A stretch of DNA of 33,027 bases from JACJYE01 sp964432875 (GCA_964432875.1 CAYSPJ010000053.1:1-33027), one strand, 5' to 3'; positions 16,197 to 24,418 are shown, counted from the stretch's first letter. Numbers and translations are program-made. The notes: generated from the letters alone by a model not told the origin.

Positions 16197-18512
16197 TTAC
16201 TCCTTTTCAAGGGGTGCTCGAATGGGCGCTTGCGAGGGCACCATTTTTTCTGCGGGCAGCGCCCTGCGCAGTCGCGAGTTTTCCGGGGTTTGCTTTTGAG
16301 CCGGCACCGGCTGCGAAGGGGAAGCCAGGGTTTTCCCCACCGGCTTGAGGTGCTGCTCCAGGAAGTTGGTCATTTTTGTATAAAGGTGCAAACGGGTATT
16401 ACCGCCAAAGATGCCGTGGTTGCGGTTGGGGTAAAAATAAGTATCGAACTGCTTATTGGCCGCAACCAGTGCATTGGCCATCTCGGCTGTATTTTGAAAG
16501 TGGACGTTGTCATCGCCCATGCCGTGGATGAGCAGGTAAGCACCTTTGAGGCGGTCGGCAAAATAGACGGGCGAATTTTCGCGGTAGCCTTTCTCATTCT
16601 CCTTGTAAGTACGCATGTAGCGCTCGGTATAGATGGTGTCATACCACTTCCAGTTGGTGACCGGGGCCACTGCGATGGCGGCCTTGAAAACGTCATTGCC
16701 CTTAAGCAGGCAAAGGGAGGACAAGTACCCCCCATAGCTCCAGCCAAAGATGCCGATGCGGTTGGGATCGGTATATTTCAAGCTCCCCAGGTAGCGGGCC
16801 GCCTCGATTTGATCAATGGTTTCGTAATGCCCCAACTGCAGGTAAGTCATTTTTTTGAACTCCTCACCCCGGCCGCCAGTGCCGCGGTTATCGACACAGG
16901 CGACGAGATAACCCTGCTGGGCCAGCATCTGGAACCACCAGAAGTTTAGCCCTTTCCAGCTATCCGTTACCTGCTGGCTGCCCGGGCCGCCGTAGGTGAA
17001 CATGAAAACGGGATATTGGCGGTTTTCCTTGAAGTCGCGGGGTTTGATCATCCAGCCGTCGAGTTCTAAGCCTTCGGCAGTTTTGAATTCAAAAAACTCT
17101 ACGGGCTGCACGGCGTAATCTTGCATTTTCTGCTTTATTGGCAGGTTCTCTTCGATTACCCGCAGCAGCCGGCCCTTTAGGTCGAAGACGCTGTAAACAG
17201 CCGGCTTGTTGGCTGTGCTGTGCGTCACTACATAGTAATCATAAGTACTGCTAAACTGGGCATCATTCCAGCCCGATTCGCCAGCCAGCACTTGCTTGCC
17301 CTTGCCGTCTAGCCCGATGCTATAGACCTGGCGCTCGAGTGGTGAGTTTTCTGCAGCCTGGTAATAAACACGGCCATTCTTTTCATCAACTCCGTACAGC
17401 GCAGTGACCTCCCAGTCGCCTTTGGTGATCTGCTGCACCTTGCGGCCCTTCATGTCGTAGAGGTAGATGTGGCGCCAGCCATCCATTTCACTCGACCAGA
17501 GGAACTGCTTGCCGTTTTCCAGGAAGATGAGGTCGTCCAATAATTCCTCGCCGATGTAATATTTGTTTTTCTCTTCCAGCAACAACTCCGTCTCACCGCT
17601 GCGGGAGTCGGCCAGCAGCATTTCCAGATGATTCTGGTGGCGGTTCATGCGCATGATGCAGAGCTTATCGCTATTGGCCGTCCACTTGATGCGGGGGATG
17701 TAGATGTCCTTTTCCGGGCCGAGATAGGCCGGCAGCGACTTGCCCATACGCAAGTCGTAAATGTAGATATCTACCACTGAGTTTTGCTCGCCTACTTTGG
17801 GGTATTTGAAGGTGACGTACTCCGGGTACATTTCATCCCGATAGTTGGTCATGGTAAATTCCTTGACCTGGCTTTCATCAAAGCGGTAATAACCGATGCG
17901 CATGCCGTCGGGCGACCATTCGAAGGCCTTGGCGAAGGAAAATTCCTCTTCATAGACCCAATCAGCAGCCCCATAAATAATTTTATTGTACTCTCCGTCC
18001 TGGGTAATCGGGGCCACTTTGCCATTGGCCAGGTCTTTGTAGTAAAGGTTGTTGTCGTGAACGAAAGCCACTTTATCGGCCTGGGGGTTGAAGCTGGCGT
18101 ATTGCTGCTTGCCTACAGGGTAAAGCGCTTCTATGGAGGCGCTTTTGCGGTCATAGACGAAGTAATTGGCGCGGGAAGAGCGGCGATAAATCGGCTCGGA
18201 TTCTGTTTCGATCAAAATCTTGCCCTCGTCCTCGCTGAAGCTATAGCCATTGATACGGCCATTGAAGCCGCTGAGGGTAGCGGGGTCCAGGATAGTGGAC
18301 ACCAGCTTGCCTTCGGCCAGGTCATACTGTTGTATCTTATTGCCTTCCAGGCGGGTGTAGTGCTTCCCGTCTTTGAGGAAATTAAAGCCCGGCACGGATT
18401 TGGTCATGTACTCATAGTCTTTCCAAATCGCTTCCAGAGTGATGTCTTTCTGCGCTACAGATAAGCAGCTAAGGCCTAGGATGGCTAAGGCGATGAGAGT
18501 AATCCTGATCAT
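16197..18512 (-). CDS. S9 family dipeptidyl peptidase (DPP-IV-like), exported
   Basis: This 771-residue serine exopeptidase is expected to release X-Pro/X-Ala dipeptides from oligopeptides. The signal peptide MIRITLIALAILGLSCLSVAQ fixes the start at 18512, not the upstream in-frame ATG at 18536. The DPPIV_N propeller domain carries the substrate-anchoring motif DWVYEEEF (E188-E190), which is typical of true DPP-IV enzymes. The alpha/beta-hydrolase domain has S592 in GWSYGG, D667 in HGMGDDNVHFQ and H699 in NRNHGIFG. The Asp-to-His spacing of 32 equals that of human DPP4. About 47 residues follow the usual family end (after FLEQHLKP); this tail is rich in Pro, Gln and charged residues and looks disordered. 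The enzyme is probably periplasmic and acts on peptides made by proteases such as the M4 enzyme. Confidence 0.93.
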   Translation of the reverse strand: MIRITLIALAILGLSCLSVAQKDITLEAIWKDYEYMTKSVPGFNFLKDGKHYTRLEGNKIQQYDLAEGKLVSTILDPATLSGFNGRINGYSFSEDEGKILIETESEPIYRRSSRANYFVYDRKSASIEALYPVGKQQYASFNPQADKVAFVHDNNLYYKDLANGKVAPITQDGEYNKIIYGAADWVYEEEFSFAKAFEWSPDGMRIGYYRFDESQVKEFTMTNYRDEMYPEYVTFKYPKVGEQNSVVDIYIYDLRMGKSLPAYLGPEKDIYIPRIKWTANSDKLCIMRMNRHQNHLEMLLADSRSGETELLLEEKNKYYIGEELLDDLIFLENGKQFLWSSEMDGWRHIYLYDMKGRKVQQITKGDWEVTALYGVDEKNGRVYYQAAENSPLERQVYSIGLDGKGKQVLAGESGWNDAQFSSTYDYYVVTHSTANKPAVYSVFDLKGRLLRVIEENLPIKQKMQDYAVQPVEFFEFKTAEGLELDGWMIKPRDFKENRQYPVFMFTYGGPGSQQVTDSWKGLNFWWFQMLAQQGYLVACVDNRGTGGRGEEFKKMTYLQLGHYETIDQIEAARYLGSLKYTDPNRIGIFGWSYGGYLSSLCLLKGNDVFKAAIAVAPVTNWKWYDTIYTERYMRTYKENEKGYRENSPVYFADRLKGAYLLIHGMGDDNVHFQNTAEMANALVAANKQFDTYFYPNRNHGIFGGNTRLHLYTKMTNFLEQHLKPVGKTLASPSQPVPAQKQTPENSRLRRALPAEKMVPSQAPIRAPLEKE

Positions 18513-18536
18513 GATGTCTGTTTTTGGAATACACAC

Positions 18537-18781
18537 TGAAATCGAAGCCCGAAGGTAAGCAAATTATCTAAAACCGGGCAAATTTTCTAGCTGCCCGCTC
18601 CAGTTTGCAAGCGGCCCGACAAAGGGGCTGAGGCTATCCTATGCTAAGGGAAGTACTAAAAACTTGGCGGTTGGCCTCCGGTCAGCATGGCTCGATCTGC
18701 CAGGGGGTTACCAGGCGCCTCACGGATTGCCCCCCTTAGCCTTTGGCTGTACCCATCCCGCTGGATGCTGATGAGCATTAA
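18537..18781. other. Intergenic stretch between the S9 peptidase and ScfR-type genes
   Basis: This 245-bp gap lies between two minus-strand genes. The only structure noted is a small ATGCT-GATG-AGCAT hairpin at 18767-18780, immediately after the regulator's stop codon, too weak to call a terminator. No consensus TAnnTTTG box was found for the peptidase gene. Open frames crossing it are antisense shadows of the regulator. Confidence 0.4.
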
Positions 18782-20272
18782 CTACTCCCCGCTCAGGTCA
18801 TTCAGGCAAGCCTGGATGCGCTTCCATTCTTCCCGTTTTTCCACCACGGTGGCCGGAGCGGCGCGCTCGGCGCAGTCAGGCACGGCACAGCGCTCGCAGG
18901 TTTTATTGACCGCTTTTACTTGGATGGCCGGGTCGTCGAGGAAAGCGATTTTGCCCCTCAGTTCATCATTGACGAGCAGGCCGATCGTAACGCTGACGTT
19001 GCGGTTGGGCGAGGGGTAGCCCGGGCGGGCGATGGTCAGGCAAAGGTACTCGTCTTCGGTGCCGATGTAGCGCGAGCGCTGGGCGCGCACGAAAGTATCG
19101 AGGTATTTGCCTTCTTGTTGCATGTGGTGCAAATCTTTGAGCAGCGACAGGGAGACCCAGCGTCGGCAGTAATGCTCGAAAAGGCCATTGCCGTGCGGAT
19201 GATGCCGCCTGCTGAGGTGCAGCTCTTTGTCCACCTCGAATTCATCGGCGGCGGGGTCGTGCAGGAAACGCAGGAAAAAGAGCTTATCCATCCCAAAAAA
19301 GCGCGGCAGGATGTTGGTCAGGCGGTGGTAGAACATCTCTGGGCTGGCCTCATACTTTTTCATGATAGAGAGGAAAGCCTCACCGTCCCAGCGCGAATTG
19401 GCGAAGAAGGCTTGTAAATCCTCTGCGAAGCCCTGGCGGGGGAGGTGCAGCGCCACAGAAAAATAAATGGCTTTGGAGTGGTTGAGCACCTCCTCGAAAG
19501 TGCGGCCCCGCAGCAGAGAAGCCGTATTAGCGCGCTCTTGGAGCTGCAGGCAATTGAAACCCAGCTCTTTCCCAAACTGGAAAGCCCGCTGCATGGCCGA
19601 GAGCCGGCTATTGAGCAATAAACGCTTGCCATTGGGCAAATAAACGGAGCGCAGCTTCTGCAAATCAGGATAAGGGTCCAGCCCGTTTTCCACGACTTGG
19701 TAGCCATAGTATTCTTCCAGAATGTGCTTCAACAGGGCCGAAGGCACCGGGCGCTCTGGCGGGATGCCGTGTTGCGCAGCAAAGCCGATGGCGGCATCTT
19801 CCAGGTCTTCAAAATAATTGTTGTGCAGCTCCAGGTAAGAGCGCAAGGCGCCGAAATAAAAATTCTCCTCCTTCAGGGCGTAATTGCGCGACAATTCCAA
19901 CAAGGTGGAAATGAAGGCGCCTACCCGTACCGGGGCATTGGCAATGATTTCAGCCACTTTCGCCAATTCGATGCCAAACATATCCAACGGCAGCTCATTA
20001 AGGAAGTTCGATTGGAGCAGCTCGGCTACTGGTGCCATGCTCTTGCCCAATTCCAGAGTAGCCAAATCTTCGAAGCTTACCCCCAAGGCTTCCGCAAGAG
20101 CCTGCATTTTGTCCTCTTTAGGATACTTTTTCCCTTTCTCTATTTCATTCAGATAGGACATCGACAACTGCGCCTGCTTCGACAAATCAGCAAAAGAAAG
20201 CCCCTTTGCCTGCCGCAATTGCTTTATTTTCAAGCCTAAAAGTATCCGCTCGTGTTGTGGTCTCACACTCAT
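18782..20272 (-). CDS. XRE-family regulator with IrrE-like and ScfR (short-chain fatty acyl) C-terminal domains
   Basis: This 496-residue transcription factor begins with an XRE helix-turn-helix (residues about 10-65: GLSFADLSKQAQLSMSYLNE, then KGKKYPKEDKM). The centre resembles the IrrE/ImmA domain (DUF955), but the zinc-protease motif is lost: the HELGH position reads KELGF at 235-239, so peptidase activity is not expected. The C-terminus matches the ScfR domain (DUF2083) and holds a cysteine cluster C459-x2-C462-x4-C467 (CERCAVPDC). Characterised relatives (RamB, PrpR and MccR of actinobacteria) sense short-chain acyl-CoA and control acetate, propionate or glyoxylate metabolism. No such pathway gene is adjacent, so the target is unknown. 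Two minus-strand promoter-like sites and a strong hairpin/terminator lie upstream, so expression may be attenuated or autoregulated. Confidence 0.87.
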   Translation of the reverse strand: MSVRPQHERILLGLKIKQLRQAKGLSFADLSKQAQLSMSYLNEIEKGKKYPKEDKMQALAEALGVSFEDLATLELGKSMAPVAELLQSNFLNELPLDMFGIELAKVAEIIANAPVRVGAFISTLLELSRNYALKEENFYFGALRSYLELHNNYFEDLEDAAIGFAAQHGIPPERPVPSALLKHILEEYYGYQVVENGLDPYPDLQKLRSVYLPNGKRLLLNSRLSAMQRAFQFGKELGFNCLQLQERANTASLLRGRTFEEVLNHSKAIYFSVALHLPRQGFAEDLQAFFANSRWDGEAFLSIMKKYEASPEMFYHRLTNILPRFFGMDKLFFLRFLHDPAADEFEVDKELHLSRRHHPHGNGLFEHYCRRWVSLSLLKDLHHMQQEGKYLDTFVRAQRSRYIGTEDEYLCLTIARPGYPSPNRNVSVTIGLLVNDELRGKIAFLDDPAIQVKAVNKTCERCAVPDCAERAAPATVVEKREEWKRIQACLNDLSGE

Positions 20273-20355
20273 AAGCGGCGAAATTAGCGAATCCTAGCGA
20301 ATTTTCGCAAAGTATTTTCCGGGCTTAAGCCGAACGAATGGCCCAGGGAGTAGGC

Positions 20356-20391
20356 AAAAAAAAGAGGCAGCGCTAAAAACAGCACTACCTC
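20356..20391 (-). terminator. Strong intrinsic terminator inside the leader of the ScfR-type gene
   Basis: On the minus strand an 11-bp stem (GAGGTAGTGCT pairing with AGCGCTGCCTC, two G-U pairs) closes a 6-nt loop. It is followed directly by eight U residues (A-run at 20356-20363 on the plus strand). Plus-strand arms are 20364-20374 and 20381-20391. This is the best terminator in the window. It lies between a consensus promoter (20456-20463) and the regulator's start codon, about 84-110 nt before the ATG. Confidence 0.75.
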
Positions 20392-20449
20392 AGCCCTAAC
20401 CAAATAAAACCAAATTATTCTTTTATCAATGAAAGATTACTATCGTTTC
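20356..20449 (-). ncRNA. Candidate small RNA or attenuated leader, about 95 nt
   Basis: The consensus promoter at 20456-20486 would start transcription near 20449, and the strong intrinsic terminator ends at about 20356, defining a transcript of about 95 nt. I see no open reading frame of useful size inside. It could be a free-standing small RNA or a premature-termination leader for the downstream regulator. It does not match 6S RNA, tmRNA or a riboswitch class that I recognise. The assignment is an inference from paired signals. Confidence 0.4.
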
Positions 20450-20455
20450 GAGCCA

Positions 20456-20486
20456 CAAAGATAAAGACTTTGTGTAAAAAATACAA
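20456..20486 (-). promoter_or_regulatory. Minus-strand consensus promoter (TTG-N20-TATCTTTG)
   Basis: CAAAGATA at 20456-20463 is the reverse complement of TATCTTTG, an exact -7 box. CAA at 20484-20486 supplies a TTG -33 element with a 20-nt spacer. It drives transcription toward the candidate small RNA and the ScfR-type gene. Confidence 0.6.
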
Positions 20487-20505
20487 TTACAAACTTTATA
20501 AAAAA

Positions 20506-20525
20506 GAGCTGAACTATTTCAACTC
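20506..20525 (-). promoter_or_regulatory. Near-perfect 20-bp palindrome at the start site of the upstream minus-strand promoter
   Basis: On the minus strand, GAGTTGAA-ATAG-TTCAGCTC pairs over 8 bp (one G-U) and is followed by six U residues (A-run at 20500-20505), so it has the form of an intrinsic terminator. It begins about where transcription from the box at 20532-20539 would start, which makes it equally plausible as an operator. Which role applies cannot be settled by eye. Confidence 0.4.
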
Positions 20526-20531
20526 GAATTA

Positions 20532-20562
20532 CAAATGTAGGACCTTTTTTTGAAAAATCCAA
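20532..20562 (-). promoter_or_regulatory. Second minus-strand promoter-like site (TTTG-N20-TACATTTG)
   Basis: CAAATGTA at 20532-20539 is the reverse complement of TACATTTG, an exact TAnnTTTG match. CAA at 20560-20562 gives the -33 TTG with a 20-nt spacer. It lies 76 bp upstream of the other minus-strand promoter, in tandem. Confidence 0.45.
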
Positions 20563-20639
20563 ATCACCTCTAGCTGACATGGTGGAGAGCGGGCCGCACT
20601 CGAAAAGCGAATTGGTATTATTGTAAATAAAACACTAAG

Positions 20640-20691
20640 CTTTGGAAATATAATTCCGGGCTATGGGCAGATTCGGAATTTTTTTCCAAAG
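20640..20691. repeat. 52-bp imperfect palindrome with T-tract, possible plus-strand terminator
   Basis: CTTTGGAA (20640-20647) pairs with TTCCAAAG (20684-20691). Inside it AATTCCG (20652-20658) pairs with CGGAATT (20674-20680). A 4x3 internal loop separates the two stems, and a 15-nt loop closes the structure. On the plus strand the inner stem runs into seven T residues. No plus-strand gene ends nearby, so its role is unclear. Confidence 0.5.
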
Positions 20692-20961
20692 AAAAAAATC
20701 GTATCCTCCTTAAAAAAAATTGTGATTTGCCTGGATATCAGGGATATGCTCCATAGCAGGTGAATCATTTTGACCGCTTCGCCATGCTGCTCTAATCACT
20801 CGATCTTCACCATTTTTTTTGCTGTAAAGCCTGGAAAGGAGCTTCGGCAGGCCTATTTTAAGGGGGGTATGATGACGCAAGCCCGTACCCCAAAAAGTGC
20901 CAAGTTGGCAGAAAAACGCCATTTTTCGCCCGCGATGACTCCCATCTCAATAAGTCTAACC
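20692..20961. other. Remainder of the gene-free stretch upstream of the M28 peptidase
   Basis: This part is AT-rich with several homopolymer runs. The plus-strand frame open from 20770 is only an upstream extension of the peptidase frame and is unlikely to be translated. A 70-codon minus-strand frame (20710-20922) has no recognisable homology. Nothing else supportable was seen. Confidence 0.4.
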
Positions 20962-20969
20962 TATCTTTA
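20962..20969 (+). promoter_or_regulatory. TAnnTTTG-like promoter box for the M28 peptidase gene
   Basis: TATCTTTA differs from the consensus only in the last base and lies 19 nt before ATG 20989. Its position supports that start over the in-frame TTG at 20770 and predicts a leader of roughly 12 nt. Confidence 0.5.
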
Positions 20970-20988
20970 CGCTCCAAAAACATTTGAT

Positions 20989-22377
20989 ATGCTGCGATTC
21001 ATGGCCATCCTGCTGCTATTCAGCCTGCCCTTTTCCGCCTTTGCCCAAGAGCGGGGCGGTGATACCGACGCCTTTTTTATCCGGCGCATCTACGACCAAG
21101 CGCTCACCGAAGCGCGCTGCTACGAATGGTTGGAGTACCTGACCCAGCGCATCGGTGGCCGCCTGGCCGGCTCTCCGCAGGCTGCTGCCGCGGTTGAATA
21201 CACCCGCCAGAAGCTGGAAGAACTGCAATTGGACCGCGTCTGGTTGCAGCCTTGTATGGTGCCACACTGGGTGCGGGGAGAGCAAGAGCAGGTGCGCATC
21301 GTCAACTCGCGCAAGATGGGCTCGGTGGAGCTTAAAACTCTGGCCCTGGGCAATTCCGTAGGCACGGGCCCGCTCGGCATCACGGCTGAAGTGGTGGAAC
21401 TGAAAAGCCTGGACGATGCGGAGCGCCTGGGAGAAGCGCTACGCGGCAAAATCGCTTTTTATAATGGCCCCATGGACCCCACCGAGATCAACACCTTCAA
21501 CGCCTACGGCAAAGCGGCAGCCCAGCGGGCCTTGGGCGCGTCCCGCGCCTCGCGCTACGGGGCCGTAGGCACCCTGGTACGCTCGATGACGACCCGGCTC
21601 GATGACATCCCGCATACCGGTGCCATGGCTTATGAGGAGGGCGTGACCCCCATCCCTGCATTCGCTATCAGCACCAATGATGCCGAACTCCTGAGCCGGC
21701 TGTTGCAGGAGGAGCCCGTGCGCGTATTCCTGCGCTCCACCTGCGAGATGCTGCCCGAAAAGGAGTCCTATAATGTCATCGGCGAGATACGCGGCAGCGA
21801 ATTCCCCGACGAAATCATCCTGGTGGGAGGCCATCTGGATTCCTGGGATGTAGGTACCGGGGCTCATGATGACGGAGCTGGCTGCGTGCACGCCATGGAA
21901 ATCATGCACCTCATCAAGCGCCTGGGTTACCAGCCCAAGCGCACCATTCGCTGCGTGTTGTTTATGAACGAGGAGAACGGCCTGCGCGGCGCGCGCGCCT
22001 ACCGGGAATGGTCGGATGAAAACCAAGAATTCCACCTGGCCGCCATCGAATCGGACCGCGGCGGCTTCACCCCGCGTGGTTTCACCGCCGAGGGGCATGA
22101 GGAGGTCTTCAATGAGCAGTTCAAAAAAGCCATCCAGTGGCTCCCGCTTTTGGAGCCTTACGGGCTGTCCTTTCGCGTCGGCGGCTCGGGAGCTGATATC
22201 TCTGGGCTAAAGAGCCAAAAAGGCTTGCTCTTCGGCTTCGAACCCGACACCCAGCGCTACTTCGATTATCATCACACCCCGATTGACGGCATGGACGTGG
22301 TCAACAAGCGCGAACTGGAGCTTGGTGCGGCGGCCATTATGAGCCTGGTATTCTTACTGGACAAATACGGCCTGTAA
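20989..22377 (+). CDS. Exported M28 family metallopeptidase (carboxypeptidase Q/PGCP-like)
   Basis: This 462-residue enzyme has a signal peptide MLRFMAILLLFSLPFSAFAQ, which together with the promoter box sets the start at 20989. The di-zinc M28 site is complete: H282 and D284 in GGHLDSWD, D294/D295 in AHDDGAG, E328-E329 in NEENG, D356 in IESDRGG and H428/H429 in YHHTPID. The part between about residues 120 and 270 corresponds to the inserted PA-like or lid region of plasma-glutamate-carboxypeptidase relatives. It should hydrolyse dipeptides or oligopeptides in the periplasm. The hpt gene starts 22 nt after the stop and is probably co-transcribed, although the functions are unrelated. Confidence 0.92.
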   Translation: MLRFMAILLLFSLPFSAFAQERGGDTDAFFIRRIYDQALTEARCYEWLEYLTQRIGGRLAGSPQAAAAVEYTRQKLEELQLDRVWLQPCMVPHWVRGEQEQVRIVNSRKMGSVELKTLALGNSVGTGPLGITAEVVELKSLDDAERLGEALRGKIAFYNGPMDPTEINTFNAYGKAAAQRALGASRASRYGAVGTLVRSMTTRLDDIPHTGAMAYEEGVTPIPAFAISTNDAELLSRLLQEEPVRVFLRSTCEMLPEKESYNVIGEIRGSEFPDEIILVGGHLDSWDVGTGAHDDGAGCVHAMEIMHLIKRLGYQPKRTIRCVLFMNEENGLRGARAYREWSDENQEFHLAAIESDRGGFTPRGFTAEGHEEVFNEQFKKAIQWLPLLEPYGLSFRVGGSGADISGLKSQKGLLFGFEPDTQRYFDYHHTPIDGMDVVNKRELELGAAAIMSLVFLLDKYGL

Positions 22378-22399
22378 GCAGGGGTTATGCAATTGTAAT

Positions 22400-22936
22400 A
22401 TGGAGCGGATTACCCTCAAAGAGCTGGCCTTTAGCCAGTATATCAGCAGAGCAGAAATTCAGGCGCGGGTTACAGCCCTGGGGCAGCAAATCAGCCAAGA
22501 CTATGCTGCCAAACGCCCGCTCTTCCTGGCGGTGCTCAATGGCGCCTTCATTTTCGCTGCCGATCTGGTGCGCGCCTGCCCCATCGAGTGCGAGATCAAT
22601 TTCATCCGCCTGGCTTCTTATGATGGCTTGGCTTCCACCGGGCAGGTTAAGACCATCATCGGCTTGCCAGAAGGCTTGGCCGGGCGCCACATCATCATCG
22701 TAGAAGATATTGTCGACTCCGGGAAGACCCTGGCGGGCTTCATACCCCAACTGGAGCAGCACCACCCCGCTTCGGTTGCAGTGGCTGCTTTGCTGGTCAA
22801 GCCAGAAGCCCTGGAGCACCACATCCCAGTGCATTACAAAGGCTTTGACATCCCCACCAAATTTGTAGTCGGCTATGGCCTGGACTACGACGGCCTGGGC
22901 CGGCAATTGCCGGATATATATCAGTTGGAAGCCTAG
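22400..22936 (+). CDS. hpt: Hypoxanthine phosphoribosyltransferase
   Basis: This 178-residue cytosolic enzyme of purine salvage converts hypoxanthine (and usually guanine) plus PRPP to the nucleoside monophosphate. The PRPP-binding loop VEDIVDSGKT is at 101-110, the flexible-loop region LASYDGLASTGQVKTI at 71-86, the LNGAF motif at 46-50 and the purine-contacting KFVVGYGLDYDG near 155-166. Length is normal. The start is ATG 22400, 22 nt behind the M28 peptidase stop. It ends in a short convergent gap (22937-22996) facing the next gene, where a small GGCGC...GTGCC hairpin at 22963-22978 may help termination. Confidence 0.95.
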   Translation: MERITLKELAFSQYISRAEIQARVTALGQQISQDYAAKRPLFLAVLNGAFIFAADLVRACPIECEINFIRLASYDGLASTGQVKTIIGLPEGLAGRHIIIVEDIVDSGKTLAGFIPQLEQHHPASVAVAALLVKPEALEHHIPVHYKGFDIPTKFVVGYGLDYDGLGRQLPDIYQLEA

Positions 22937-22996
22937 AGGGCTTCTACCGCTAAGCCAGGGCGCATGGGCGTGCCGACAGCGCTGCACCCCGGTTGG

Positions 22997-24418
22997 CTAA
23001 TACTCCAACCTGACCAATCGCAGGCGGTTGCGCCTTTCGCTGGGCACGATGAGTTCCCGCGTGTTCAGCTGCAATGCGTCGCGGAAGCGCAATCGGAGCT
23101 TAAGGTTTTCGGTGCTCAACAGGCTTTTGCGCTCGGCCTCGCCGCTGCCGAAGAGGATGTATTCGCTTACCGTATTTTCGTACTTGATTTCGTCATTGAA
23201 CAAAAACCGCAGGCTGCCTGGGGTGCGGAAGAGGAAAAAGGAGGAGTAGATGCCGTTGTCATCCTGGGAATACTGTTTTTTATGCAGCACCGTCTTCCAG
23301 TGCGTTTCGCCTGAAGGATGGATTGACAGCACGAAAAGCTCCTCAAAGTAATAATCGACCGCAAAACGGCCCGTGACGTCATAGACGGTACGGCCCATAT
23401 TGGCGGCCCGCCTTTCGTAAGTGAGGTTGCGTTCGCAGATGAGCAAAATCCCGCCATCGCGGCGCAGCACAATATCTTTCACCTCGGCTTCCGGGATGCC
23501 TTTTGAGCGATCGGCCTCCTTGCCCATGACGCTGGTCACGAAGTCTTCCGTGAATTCCGTGAAGGTCTGGAGCAATTGCTGCGGATCAGCGGGAGAGATG
23601 CTAAGGAAGAAGTAGCCATCGGGCCGCCCCATGTTTTTATCGGAGTACAGGCCGCCGCACACCAGCCGGGCATTGATGGGGTCATAGACGAAGTAGGCAT
23701 CATAGGTGAGCTTACCCGACATGGGGATGTCGTAGCGCAGCAGGTTGCGGCTTGCGGCATAGAAAGTGTAAGCCTCAAAGCGGTGCGCATCTCTTTTGGA
23801 GCGGAAATTGTCTTTTTCCAGGATAAGCGTCATATTCCCTTCATTGTCGAGCAGCATCTGCTGAAAGTGTTGGTAGAAGTTGAAATCGTCCAATTGCAGG
23901 GAGGTATCCCAAAGCAATTTCATGGTTTCGACATCAAATGCGAAGGCCTTGATGAGGTCCTGTTTCTCGACGTAATACACCAGTGCCTTACTGCGGTCTT
24001 CAGAACGAATCAGCACAAAGCTGGGGGTATAGAAGAGGTTGCCCAAGCCAATGACCAAAGCCGAATCGAGCAGGCTGGCACCCGGGCCGTATTTATTGGC
24101 CCAGATAAGGGTCTGCCCTTTTTCTTTGCTTTGATAGAGCAGGGTGAAATCAGATTTCCGGGCTATCAAACCCAGCGTTTTGGGCTGGCGGCTGCTCAGT
24201 TCCAGCTCCTTGCTCCAGGCTTCCCGCATATTTTTGTCGAAAGCCATGACTTCAAAGCTTGTCGTTTTATCCCTGAACAGCAGGGTGCGGCCGCCCAGTT
24301 CTCCAATCAATTCGTACGCGATGTCGGCGCGCAGGATGATCGGTTCAGATACAGTAAGCCGCTGTGCCCCACACAGCAGGGGCGACAATAGCAGCAATAT
24401 GGCGGCAAATCTCTTCAT
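22997..24418 (-). CDS. Exported protein of unknown function
   Basis: This 473-residue protein has a clear signal peptide (MKRFAAILLLLSPLLCGAQ). No domain is recognised. The body consists of many short beta strands with recurrent turn motifs and aromatic ends (for example RTLLFRDKTTSFEVMAFDKN, FYTPSFVLIRSEDRSKALVY, MTLILEKDNFRSKRDAHRFE), which could form a propeller-like fold, but no canonical repeat signature is present. It lacks a T9SS tail, so a periplasmic location is more likely than secretion. It is transcribed alone, convergent with hpt and divergent from the hydrolase gene at 24596. Function is unknown. Confidence 0.7.
   Translation of the reverse strand: MKRFAAILLLLSPLLCGAQRLTVSEPIILRADIAYELIGELGGRTLLFRDKTTSFEVMAFDKNMREAWSKELELSSRQPKTLGLIARKSDFTLLYQSKEKGQTLIWANKYGPGASLLDSALVIGLGNLFYTPSFVLIRSEDRSKALVYYVEKQDLIKAFAFDVETMKLLWDTSLQLDDFNFYQHFQQMLLDNEGNMTLILEKDNFRSKRDAHRFEAYTFYAASRNLLRYDIPMSGKLTYDAYFVYDPINARLVCGGLYSDKNMGRPDGYFFLSISPADPQQLLQTFTEFTEDFVTSVMGKEADRSKGIPEAEVKDIVLRRDGGILLICERNLTYERRAANMGRTVYDVTGRFAVDYYFEELFVLSIHPSGETHWKTVLHKKQYSQDDNGIYSSFFLFRTPGSLRFLFNDEIKYENTVSEYILFGSGEAERKSLLSTENLKLRLRFRDALQLNTRELIVPSERRNRLRLVRLEY

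Noticed and set aside
20710..20922. 70-codon minus-strand frame in the gene-free region
   Set aside because: No recognisable family, no promoter or ribosome-binding site, and composition consistent with chance. It remains possible but unsupported.
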